Shown one piece after another: positions 1-6,563 of a DNA stretch of 21,733 bases. The DNA lies in NCBI GenBank assembly GCA_016935885.1, contig JAFGQA010000220.1:1-21733 (forward strand). The letters run 5' to 3'. Made by a program: the position numbers and the translations under genes. The notes under the pieces are model-generated. The model worked only from the letters and a program-made list of their open reading frames with translations. It was not told where the DNA came from and did not search any database. Position 1 is the first letter of the stretch; every line of letters starts with the position of its first letter. The DNA is from Phycisphaerae bacterium (GTDB lineage Bacteria; Planctomycetota; Phycisphaerae; UBA1845; UTPLA1).

Positions 1-44
1 GGGAAAACGGCGGATCGGAAACGCCGTTCCTGACCGTAAAAACC

Positions 45-72
45 ACCGGCGAGACGCCGGTGCCACAGTTTT
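45..72 (+). repeat. Dispersed hairpin repeat, AGA-loop type, copy 1
   Basis: A 7-bp stem ACCGGCG/CGCCGGT with an AGA loop is followed by GCCACAGTT. Nearly the same sequence recurs at 8007-8034 with about four differences. It is a REP-like unit; its function is unknown. Confidence 0.6.
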
Positions 73-298
73 GCCACAGGCTGCTAGAGGCAATGCGGTT
101 CAGTCAAGGCGCATAAAACGAGCCTCTCATTGAGGATAGAGGTCTGTCGGAAGCGAAGCCCCTATCGCACGGGAGGCTTGATCGTGAAGGTTGTCGACCA
201 CTGTGCGCCTGGATGAGCAGTGGGTTTGGCTTTGTCGCCAGAGCGCTGCGATCCTCCAAAGCTCCAAGAGCCGTTTGGACAATCAGTTGTGATCCTCA

Positions 299-403
299 AG
301 AAGCTGTTTCAGAACTGTGGGGACAAGCGAGAAAACACCCGGTGAATCATCCAATCCACCGGCTTTAGCGCGGGTGCCACAATAGGGTTCTGAAACAGCT
401 TCT
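299..403. repeat. Inverted repeat element, 17-bp perfect arms
   Basis: AGAAGCTGTTTCAGAAC at 299-315 is the exact reverse complement of GTTCTGAAACAGCTTCT at 387-403. The 71-bp interior holds a smaller hairpin, CCGGTG (339-344) with CACCGG (357-362). The layout resembles a miniature inverted-repeat element or a structured RNA. I see no clear target-site duplication at the edges. Confidence 0.65.
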
Positions 404-536
404 ACCTGAGACAGCTTCCAAGTGAACCGTATTGAGCCTGGAGGGGTTTCGTCATCCCTTGGGACATGTTATAATCACCTTCGGAAATGCGGGAGCATAA
501 ACTGACGGGGTCATCCCGTTTCCGAGGGCTATGAAC

Positions 537-584
537 CGTCAGACCGCCGTCTGCGATGCACGATCGTGGATGGCGGTCCTGACG
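537..584. repeat. Strong hairpin, 12-bp stem with one bulge
   Basis: CGTCAGACCGCC (537-548) pairs with GGCGGTCCTGACG (572-584) with one bulged base. The loop contains the palindrome CACGATCGTG (559-568). It lies 150 bp upstream of the DUF3052-type gene and could be a leader structure or a repeat. No T-run follows, so it is not a simple intrinsic terminator. Confidence 0.5.
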
Positions 585-734
585 TAAACAGTTGCATCAC
601 GTTGCGTGGCGCGGCGACGTGCGATTCTGCCTGGGCCCGACGGAAGGCTCAACTTCATGATGCACGTATTTCTAGAGTAGCCACCTCGCTGTGGCTGTGT
701 GCAACACGTTGGGGGAGTTGGAAGGACCAAGCTC

Positions 735-1391
735 ATGGCGATGGAATCAGCCTGCAAGCTGCAAGTCGGGAAGGATCACTACGACGGCAGGGTCCGGATG
801 GAAGGAGACCACATCGACTTTGCGGGACCGACGAAGTTCCGTTTTCGACTAGGCGAGATTCGCAATCCGCGGCGAGAAGAGGATGCCATCCTTTTCGGCT
901 TTCACGGGAATCCCGTGTCCATCAGACTTGGGAGCATGGACGTCGCCGAGGACTGGATAGACTACATCCTGCACCCGCAGACGTTGGCGGACAAGCTCGG
1001 CGTCAAGGAAGGCCATACGGTTCGAGTCCTGAATCTGGACGATGGCGAGTTGCTCGACTCGTTGGAGACCAAGCAGACCAACGTTGTGTCGCAACCGGTG
1101 AATCAATGTGACTTGGTCATGCTCGGCGTGGAGCGAGCTTCGGAGCTGAGGCAGATCGAGGATCTCAACGAGACGTTGCGGCCCGACGGCGCGATCTGGG
1201 TTGTATTGCCGAAGACCGTTCGTACGGTGACGAAGGCGAACGTGTTTGCCGCCGCGCGTCAGGCGGGGCTGGATCAGACCGAGGTGATCGACTACTCGGA
1301 GACACAAGCGGCGTACAAGATTGTGCGGCCACGGGCATCCGGGAAGCCGGCCGATTCGTCGCCCCGGCCCGACACGGTGAAGGCCAAGTGA
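735..1391 (+). CDS. DUF3052-like protein with extra N-terminal domain
   Basis: This 218-residue cytoplasmic protein has two parts. Residues 80-200 resemble the DUF3052 family: an LADKLGVKEGHTVRVLN segment, a central strand QCDLVMLGV (125-132), PDGAIWVVLPK (150-160), and a final YSETQAAYKIVRPR. That layout looks like a degenerate nucleotide-binding or methyltransferase-like fold; the family has no established function. Residues 1-79 form an additional beta-rich domain (CKLQVGKDHYDGRVRMEG...), which I cannot name. The tail (201-218) is polar. I chose ATG 735 because GGAAGGA lies about 9 bases upstream; an in-frame ATG at 699 has no such site. The HAD gene follows after 118 bp of heptad repeat. 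The family call is from memory of its motifs. Confidence 0.75.
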   Translation: MAMESACKLQVGKDHYDGRVRMEGDHIDFAGPTKFRFRLGEIRNPRREEDAILFGFHGNPVSIRLGSMDVAEDWIDYILHPQTLADKLGVKEGHTVRVLNLDDGELLDSLETKQTNVVSQPVNQCDLVMLGVERASELRQIEDLNETLRPDGAIWVVLPKTVRTVTKANVFAAARQAGLDQTEVIDYSETQAAYKIVRPRASGKPADSSPRPDTVKAK

Positions 1392-1421
1392 CAATCTGAA
1401 AGCTGGTGCTTGGTCACTCGT

Positions 1422-1505
1422 CGATTGGAGATTGGCCTTGGACCCCAACCCGCAGCCCCAAAGCCGCAGGCCGAACGCCCCACGCCCCAAGCCACAGCCC
1501 GCCAT
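1422..1505 (+). repeat. Phased heptad repeat array (12 degenerate units)
   Basis: Twelve consecutive 7-base units in one register fill most of the gap between the DUF3052-type and HAD genes. The first two are CGATTGG and AGATTGG; later units drift towards CCCCAAG/CCGCAGG. The array stops 4 bp before the HAD start codon. It has no spacers, so it is not a CRISPR array. Confidence 0.65.
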
Positions 1506-1509
1506 CAGA

Positions 1510-2100
1510 ATGAGCCGCCGGGTCGCCATATTTGACATGGACGGCACGCTCACGCGGCCGTGCCTGGATTTTGCCCGGATTCGGGAGCAGATCGGGGTCG
1601 TCGGGCCGATCCTCGAGGCAATGGATCAAATGCCGCCGGAGGACCGAGCGCGAGCGGAGGCGATCCTCGCGCGTCATGAAGCGGTGGCTGCGGCAAACGG
1701 TGAGTTGCAGCCAGGCGCGGCGGAGGTGGTTGCGGCGGTCCGAGCCGCTGGCGTGCCGGCGGTCTTGATGACTCGGAATTCGCGTAAGAGCGTAGAGACG
1801 TTGCAGGCCCGGCATGGGATCGCGTTCGACATGATTCGGACGCGAGAGGACGGCGTGTCAAAGCCGTCGCCCGAGCCGGTCCTTTCGATTTGCCGGGCGT
1901 TGGGCGTGGACCCGCGCCATGCCTGGACGGTGGGGGACTATCATTACGATATCATCTGTGGTACGGCGGCAGGCGCGGTAACGGTGTTGTTGCTCGACGC
2001 CGAGGCCGAGCGGCCGGACTGGGCGAGCGAAGCCGATTACGTGATTCATGAACTGGGCGAGTTGTTGACGCTGATGGGACTCCGGAAGGATGAAGGATGA
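1510..2100 (+). CDS. HAD-family hydrolase (phosphoglycolate phosphatase-like)
   Basis: This is a 196-residue HAD-superfamily phosphatase. Motif I is FDMDGT (nucleophile D9, acid/base D11), motif II has T88 in VLMTRN, motif III has K118 in SKPSPEP, and motif IV is VGDYHYD (D143, D147). A small helical cap of about residues 17-75 lies between motif I and the Rossmann core, as in the Gph/HAD_2 class. The substrate cannot be read from sequence; small phosphate esters such as 2-phosphoglycolate or a sugar phosphate are typical. I place the start at ATG 1510, immediately before RRVAIFDMDGT. An upstream in-frame start at 1432 would translate the heptad array into a Pro-rich, non-conserved leader. 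The last residues (KDEG) and the TGA stop are encoded by the GGATGAA array. Confidence 0.9.
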   Translation: MSRRVAIFDMDGTLTRPCLDFARIREQIGVVGPILEAMDQMPPEDRARAEAILARHEAVAAANGELQPGAAEVVAAVRAAGVPAVLMTRNSRKSVETLQARHGIAFDMIRTREDGVSKPSPEPVLSICRALGVDPRHAWTVGDYHYDIICGTAAGAVTVLLLDAEAERPDWASEADYVIHELGELLTLMGLRKDEG

Positions 2101-2136
2101 AGGATGAAGGCGGAAAACGGATTGGGGACGGATGAA
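2088..2136 (+). repeat. Heptad array, GGATGAA type
   Basis: Three perfect GGATGAA units (2088-2108) are followed by degenerate units and another perfect one at 2130-2136, exactly in the same 7-base register. The array overlaps the 3' end of the HAD gene and provides its TGA stop (2098-2100). Confidence 0.8.
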
Positions 2137-2163
2137 AGGTGGTTGTGTAAGGGCCTGCTTGTT

Positions 2164-2198
2164 TTCCATTCTTCGTCCCTCTTCATCCTTCGTCGCTC
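2164..2198 (-). repeat. Inverted heptad array upstream of permease
   Basis: Five 7-base units (TTCCATT, CTTCGTC, CCTCTTC, ATCCTTC, GTCGCTC) are the reverse complement class of the GGATGAA array just upstream. CTTCATCCTT (2181-2190) pairs perfectly with AAGGATGAAG (2093-2102), so the two arrays could form a hairpin. The array ends at the base before the GTG at 2199. Confidence 0.6.
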
Positions 2199-3440
2199 GT
2201 GTTCTTGGAGTTGCAGGACTTGATTTCGCTTGCAATCGCACATCTACTTCATCGCAGACTACGGACGACACTATCCGTTCTGGCTGTGGGAATCGGGATC
2301 ACGATGTTGGTCGTGATGCTGGGGTTGTCGCACGGCATACTCAACGAAGTGGCCGACCGTGTGGAGAGCGTGGATGCCGAGCTGATCGTCCTGCCGGAGA
2401 ATGAGAACGTCATTTTCACGGCGGGGGCGGCGTTTCCCGCGAAGGTCGCCTCTGTCATTGACTCGTTTGAATACGCCGATCGGCGGGTGGTGAAGCGGGC
2501 CATCGGCGTGCTGATCGACACGCTGCACATGGGTGGGCAGCAGCAGCGCCTCTTCGCGGTGGATCGGGCGGACATGGCGGCCTTTCTCGGCCGGCGCAAG
2601 GTCGCTCAGGGCCGGCTGTTCGACGAGGGCCGCGCCTTTGGCAACCGTCTCGATGCGATTCGCAACGAGAACGGGTACTACGATCCGGCATTAATCAGCG
2701 AGGAGGAGCTCCTGTCGGCTTGCGAATTGGTGATCGACACGCGTCTTGCTCGGGTCGGCGATTACCGCGTGGGGGATCGGATCGAGTTCCTGGGGCGGCG
2801 GTTCGAGATCGTGGGCATTGTGGAGTCGGGCGTTGCGGGGCGGGTGTTCTGCCCGGTTCAGGTCCTGCAGAACATCAAGAACAGTGGGATGCCGTGGGTG
2901 AGTCTGTTCTTTGTTCAGTTGCACCCGCCGCCGGCGGCGATGTCTCCACCGGGATACGAGGAGGCCGTCGCGGACGCCTTGAGCGCGCGGATCAAGGCGA
3001 AGGTGGAACCGAAGGGCGCATACCGCGACCTGATGTATGAGAGCTTCTCGCAGATCTACGTGTACATCAACGTGGCCAGCGGCGTCGCGCTGGTGGTTTG
3101 CTTCATCATCATCCTGCTAAGCATGTACACGATGGTGTTGGAGCGGACGCGGGAGATCGGCATCTTGAAGTCGTTGGGAGCGGGACGGGTGTACTTGATC
3201 GGCCAGTCTGTCGTCGAGGCGATCATGGTGTGCGTTAGTGGGACGGTGTTGGGTATCGGCCTGGCGTATGCCGCAAAGTTCGGGATCGAGGCGGCCCGGC
3301 CACTGTTGACGCTTCAGATTGAACCGGCCTTTCTGTTGATCGCGATGATCATCGGCATCGGCGGCGGGACGCTCAGCGCACTGTACCCCGGGTATCGCGC
3401 AGCGCGGTTGGACCCCGTGGCGGCGTTGGGGACCGAGTAG
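2199..3440 (+). CDS. ABC transporter permease, MacB/FtsX type
   Basis: This inner-membrane permease has 413 residues, normal for the family. One transmembrane helix lies near residues 24-45, a periplasmic MacB_PCD-like domain spans about 50-280, and three helices near 288-312, 335-357 and 376-396 form the FtsX domain. The family motif TREIGILKSLGA precedes helix 3, and the ending YPGYRAARLDPVAALGTE is typical. Such permeases pair with LolD/MacB ATPases to drive lipoprotein, lipid or amphiphile movement. The ATPase at 4130 is the likely partner, although 690 bp of repeats lie between them. The start is uncertain: GTG 2199 gives the longest form, while TTG 2220 has GGAG 9 bases upstream. GGATGAA arrays lie on both sides of the gene. 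The substrate is unknown. Confidence 0.9.
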   Translation: MFLELQDLISLAIAHLLHRRLRTTLSVLAVGIGITMLVVMLGLSHGILNEVADRVESVDAELIVLPENENVIFTAGAAFPAKVASVIDSFEYADRRVVKRAIGVLIDTLHMGGQQQRLFAVDRADMAAFLGRRKVAQGRLFDEGRAFGNRLDAIRNENGYYDPALISEEELLSACELVIDTRLARVGDYRVGDRIEFLGRRFEIVGIVESGVAGRVFCPVQVLQNIKNSGMPWVSLFFVQLHPPPAAMSPPGYEEAVADALSARIKAKVEPKGAYRDLMYESFSQIYVYINVASGVALVVCFIIILLSMYTMVLERTREIGILKSLGAGRVYLIGQSVVEAIMVCVSGTVLGIGLAYAAKFGIEAARPLLTLQIEPAFLLIAMIIGIGGGTLSALYPGYRAARLDPVAALGTE

Positions 3441-3446
3441 AGGAGA

Positions 3447-3502
3447 GGATGAAGGATGAAGGATGAAGGATGAAGGCAGGAGAACAGAGGATCAAGAAGA
3501 GG
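3447..3502 (+). repeat. Heptad array, GGATGAA type, second copy
   Basis: Four perfect GGATGAA units (3447-3474) are followed by four degenerate units in the same register (GGCAGGA, GAACAGA, GGATCAA, GAAGAGG). It begins 7 bp after the permease stop and has the same orientation as the array at 2088. Confidence 0.85.
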
Positions 3503-3574
3503 CGGCGAGAGAATGCCGATGCGCGAGGCGGCCGTGTGTGTGCGTTGTCAGGGGAATGTGAGCCGCGGAGGCGG

Positions 3575-3595
3575 GGCTTGCCGTTTGGCGGGACC
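3575..3595 (-). repeat. Inverted partial copy of GGTCCGCC dispersed repeat
   Basis: The reverse complement reads GGTCCCGCCAAACGGCAAGCC up to one extra C relative to the core at 12185-12204 and 14105-14124. It sits between GCGGAGG-type arms that could form a hairpin. Confidence 0.55.
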
Positions 3596-3641
3596 TCCGC
3601 CGCCATTCCGGGGCTCGTAACTGAGTCTTGAAAGCCGGTCC

Positions 3642-3687
3642 AAGAGCCCCCGGCTTTGGTTGGGGAGTACGTTCGCATGGAACGTAC
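3642..3687. repeat. AAGAGCCCCCGGC repeat and adjacent hairpin
   Basis: AAGAGCCCCCGGCTTTGG (3642-3659) matches the reverse complement of 11153-11170 with one difference over 18 bases. It is followed by an 8-bp stem GTACGTTC/GAACGTAC (3667-3674/3680-3687) with a 5-base loop. It is a dispersed repeat of unknown role. Confidence 0.5.
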
Positions 3688-3788
3688 GGCTACCGCCCGA
3701 GCAAGCTCGCGGGCTCTTTGGGCTCCAATGGGGCGGCCTTGCGCTGCAGGGTCAGTGCCTAATAAACAGCTAAACGGGACTGTGTGAA

Positions 3789-4093
3789 GTTTGAACAGTT
3801 GACAGCCACTGGTGCCACGGGCAGCTTGGCACGTGTTTAGCGGGGTGGCATGGGTAAGCGGAGCCGCCAGCGGCGGCGGAGCTTACCCGTGGGCATCTAC
3901 TCCAGCCGGCTTTCACGGGTAATGAGTGCCCGCTCTCACGGGTAATGAGCGACCCGCCCCCGTGGGGCGTGTCGTTCGTTACCCATGCCACCCCGTTTGA
4001 ACGCTGAACACGTACCAGCTTGCCTGCCCGTGCGTCCATCAGGTGTGCGCGCACTGGCGGACAAGCCGCCAGCAGCACCCACAGTGTTCAAAC
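3789..4093. mobile_element. MITE-like 305-bp inverted-repeat element
   Basis: The outer ends are GTTTGAACA (3789-3797) and TGTTCAAAC (4085-4093). Inside, CGGGGTGGCATGGGTAA (3841-3857) is perfectly inverted at 3979-3995. Flanking segments also match in inverted order, including ACGTGTT.AGC and CACGGGCA, with small insertions, so the arms are imperfect copies about 60 bp or more long. The centre holds GGGTAAGC/GCTTACCC (3852-3859/3881-3888) and two copies of a 23-bp unit containing TCACGGGTAATGAG (3913 and 3936). There is no coding capacity and no evident target-site duplication. It could be a non-autonomous element or two opposed copies of a dispersed repeat. Confidence 0.55.
4054..4072. repeat. 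ACAAG-loop palindrome, variant stem
   Basis: CTGGCGG-ACAAG-CCGCCAG has the same loop as the units at 4877 and 4914, but both stem strands are changed so that pairing is kept (GCGG/CCGC in place of GCAG/CTGC). Confidence 0.6.
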
Positions 4094-4129
4094 GTTAGCA
4101 GGACCGGCTTAGCCGACGGCCCATTCGAT

Positions 4130-4843
4130 ATGCCAGACGAACAAGACATCATTCTACGAGCGTGTGATATTCACCACACCTACAACAGCGGCGGAGCCGA
4201 AACGCCTGTGCTCCATGGGCTCGATTTGGCTGTACGCCGCGGGGAGTTCGTCATCATCATGGGGCCCAGCGGCTGCGGCAAGACCACGTTGCTGAACATC
4301 GCCGGCCTGATGATGCGTGCAAGCCGTGGGACGGTGGAGATCGACGGAACGTCCGTGGCGAATCTCGGCGACTCGCGGCGGACGGCCCTGCGACGTGACA
4401 AGCTGGGCTTCGTGTTTCAACGGTTTAATCTGCTGCCAGTGCTGTCGGCGGAACAGAACGTGGCGTTGGCGTTGAAGCTGCGCGGGCGTGCCGGCCGGCA
4501 AGCCGGCGGCAGGAGTCGGCGCGGCAGAAGCCTGAACGGACAGGCAGCCGAGGCGTTGGCTCGCGTGGGACTGTCAGGCAAGGCGCGGAGCAAGCCCAAC
4601 GCGCTGTCCGTGGGCGAGCAACAGCGCGTGGCGATCGCACGGGCGATCGTCGGGCGGCCGAGGCTCCTGCTGGCGGACGAACCGACGGGCAGTCTGGATT
4701 CGCGAAATGCCGACGCCGTGCTTGACCTTCTGGCGGGCTTGAACAAGTCAGAAGGCTTGACGGTCGTGATGATCACGCACAACGAGCATCTGGTTGACCG
4801 GGCCGACCGAGTGTTGGTGATGCGTGACGGGCGCTTTGAGTAG
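4130..4843 (+). CDS. ABC transporter ATP-binding protein, LolD/MacB type
   Basis: This 237-residue ATPase should power the MacB/FtsX-type permease encoded upstream. It has Walker A GPSGCGKTT (45-53), a Q-loop in VFQRFN, the signature LSVGEQQ (159-165, with V for the first usual G of SGGQQ), Walker B LLLADEP (179-185) with D-loop SLD, and the switch histidine H217 in MITHN. A basic, Gly/Arg-rich insert of about 10 residues (118-138) lies in the helical subdomain. It is encoded by a palindrome-rich stretch resembling the dispersed intergenic repeats. I chose ATG 4130; the in-frame extension to 4043 runs into the repeat element and is not conserved-looking. No strong ribosome binding site is visible. 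Confidence 0.9.
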   Translation: MPDEQDIILRACDIHHTYNSGGAETPVLHGLDLAVRRGEFVIIMGPSGCGKTTLLNIAGLMMRASRGTVEIDGTSVANLGDSRRTALRRDKLGFVFQRFNLLPVLSAEQNVALALKLRGRAGRQAGGRSRRGRSLNGQAAEALARVGLSGKARSKPNALSVGEQQRVAIARAIVGRPRLLLADEPTGSLDSRNADAVLDLLAGLNKSEGLTVVMITHNEHLVDRADRVLVMRDGRFE

Positions 4844-4871
4844 GCTCGAGGGGAACAGCGTCTCCGGAGCG

Positions 4872-4934
4872 TCCGCACTGGCAGACAAGCTGCCAGTGGC
4901 ACCGGGCGTTCGCACTGGCAGACAAGCTGCCAGT
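4872..4934. repeat. Tandem palindromes, ACAAG-loop units
   Basis: Two copies of a 37-bp unit each contain the perfect stem ACTGGCAG/CTGCCAGT around an ACAAG loop (4877-4897 and 4914-4934), followed by GGCACC. They lie in the convergent gap between the ATPase and the response regulator, where a hairpin could help end transcription from both sides. Confidence 0.8.
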
Positions 4935-4962
4935 GGCACCAGGCACCAGGCACCGGGCATCC
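4935..4962 (+). repeat. Heptad array, GGCACCA type
   Basis: Units GGCACCA, GGCACCA, GGCACCG and GGCATCC lie in register immediately after the second palindrome. More degenerate units may continue to about 4990. Confidence 0.65.
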
Positions 4963-5013
4963 AGCAATCTGGAACCACCAGGAACCACGGATTCCACTTC
5001 GCCTCACCCGTGG

Positions 5014-6486
5014 TCACTTCCCATGCTTCGCCGGGTCGTATTCGAGACCATAGCGTTTCATTTTCTTGTACAGGGTCGTGCGGTTGATTTCGAGCGTTTC
5101 GGCGGTGGTCTGCCGGTTCCAGTTGTTCGCCTTCAGGGCGGCCTCGATGATTTGGCGCTCGGGCCCCTCCAGTGCCCTTTTCAAAGACGTTGGCTTGTAT
5201 TCACACCCAGCCAGACTCGCGGCGACCGAGTGTTGATCTTCCAGGATGTTCGCGGGCAGGTCGTCGGGCTCGATGTGGCGGCCCTTGCAGAGAACGACGG
5301 CACGCTCGACGGCGTTTTCCAACTCGCGGACGTTGCCCGGCCAGTGGTAGCGCTGCAAGGCCTGGATCGTGTCGGGCGCAAAACCTAGGACCTCCTTGTG
5401 GACCTCGGCGCGGTACTTCTCGATGAAGTTCTCCGCCAACAGCGGGATGTCGCCAAGCCGTTCGACGAGGGGCGGCATGTGAATGGTGACGACGTTGATG
5501 CGATAATACAGATCCTGGCGGAAGCGCCCGGCCTCGACTTCCTTCTTCAGATCGACGTTGGACGCCAGAATGACGCGGACGTCGGCGGTCTGGGTGTCAT
5601 TTGAGCCGACGGGCTCGAATCGCTTCTCCTGCAACACGCGCAGCAGCTTGACCTGCAAGGCGGGCGAGGCGGAGTTGATCTCGTCTAGGAAGATGGTCCC
5701 GGCCTCCGCCGCCTTGAACTTGCCATCCTTATCGGCGACGGCGCCGGTGAAGCTCCCTTTGACGTGGCCGAACAGCTCCGATTCGAGAAGGTTCTCGGGG
5801 ATCGCGCCGCAGGACACCTCTATAAACGGCTTCTCCCGTCGGTCCGACCGGTGGTGGACGGCGCGGGCGATGAGGCTCTTGCCGGTGCCGGACTCCCCGG
5901 TGATCAGGACGGTCGTCTTGGTCTCGGCGACGGTCTCGATCAGGTCGAACGTCTTGAGCATCTTGTAGTCGTGGCCGACGACGTTGTCGAGCCCGTAGCG
6001 CATATCGAGCTGCTGCTTCAGCGCGCGGTTCTCGCGGAGCAAGGACTGCTGCTGGAGGGCGCGCTGGACGACGAGGCGGATCTCGTCGTCGTCGATGGGC
6101 TTCGTTAGATAGTCGTAGGCGCCCATCTTGATGGCTTCGACGGCCGATTCGATGGTGCCGTAGCCGGTGATGACGATGGTGACGACGTCGGGAAACCGGT
6201 CCTTGAGGGTCCGCAGGAGTTCGAAGCCATCGGCCTTCGGCATATTCACGTCGGTAATGATGATGTTGAAGTCCTGCTTCTGGAGGCAGGCAATCGCTTC
6301 GTCTACGGAGAATGCGCCGTCGACCTCGTAGCCCTCAAGCCGGAGGAATTCACCGAGGGAGTCAACGATGATCTGGTCATCGTCGACGAGCAGGAGGCGC
6401 CCCTTGCGCGGGCGATTGGCGCCTGTGGAGGTGCTTTGCGTTGACGCGACGTTGACGTTTTTGGTGTTCTGTATCGTGTCGGACAC
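5014..6486 (-). CDS. Sigma-54-dependent response regulator, NtrC family
   Basis: This 490-residue activator has all three NtrC-class domains. The receiver (about 29-135) has acidic residues D35-D37, phosphoacceptor D79 in ITDVNMP, and K129 in LTKP. The AAA+ domain (about 170-400) has Walker A GESGTGKS (197-204), the sigma-54 contact loop GSFTGA (244-249) and Walker B TIFLDE (264-269). A Fis-type HTH lies at about 458-478. Phosphorylated protein would open promoters held by sigma-54 RNA polymerase. The start is GTG 6486 with AGGAG 9 bases upstream; the longer in-frame form to 6753 would overlap the kinase gene. The kinase gene ends 77 bp upstream on the same strand, so the two form an operon. 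Targets are unknown. Confidence 0.93.
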   Translation of the reverse strand: MSDTIQNTKNVNVASTQSTSTGANRPRKGRLLLVDDDQIIVDSLGEFLRLEGYEVDGAFSVDEAIACLQKQDFNIIITDVNMPKADGFELLRTLKDRFPDVVTIVITGYGTIESAVEAIKMGAYDYLTKPIDDDEIRLVVQRALQQQSLLRENRALKQQLDMRYGLDNVVGHDYKMLKTFDLIETVAETKTTVLITGESGTGKSLIARAVHHRSDRREKPFIEVSCGAIPENLLESELFGHVKGSFTGAVADKDGKFKAAEAGTIFLDEINSASPALQVKLLRVLQEKRFEPVGSNDTQTADVRVILASNVDLKKEVEAGRFRQDLYYRINVVTIHMPPLVERLGDIPLLAENFIEKYRAEVHKEVLGFAPDTIQALQRYHWPGNVRELENAVERAVVLCKGRHIEPDDLPANILEDQHSVAASLAGCEYKPTSLKRALEGPERQIIEAALKANNWNRQTTAETLEINRTTLYKKMKRYGLEYDPAKHGK

Positions 6487-6563
6487 GGTTCGATGCTCCT
6501 GGGGGAAGCTGTCTGCTACGCGCCGTATGCAATCATCCCTTGCGGTGGTCCGCACGGCGGACG

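Larger units (their letters stand above)
1..734. other. Non-coding repeat- and hairpin-rich region
   Basis: I find no convincing coding sequence in these 734 bases. They hold several hairpins: AACGGCG/CGCCGTT at 6-12/22-28, ACCGGCG-AGA-CGCCGGT at 45-61, a 17-bp perfect inverted repeat at 299-403, and a nearly perfect 12-bp hairpin at 537-584. Another weak hairpin (CGGAAA...TTTCCG) lies around 482-527. The stretch from about 70 to 298 shows nothing I can name. Confidence 0.6.
3441..4129. other. Repeat-filled gap between permease and ATPase
   Basis: There is no coding sequence here. In order it holds a GGATGAA array (3447-3502), an inverted copy of the GGTCCGCC dispersed repeat (3575-3595), the AAGAGCCCCCGGC repeat with an adjoining hairpin (3642-3687), and a 305-bp inverted-repeat element (3789-4093). 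The element contains a 17-bp perfect inverted repeat, a 23-bp tandem repeat and an ACAAG-loop palindrome. Confidence 0.7.
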
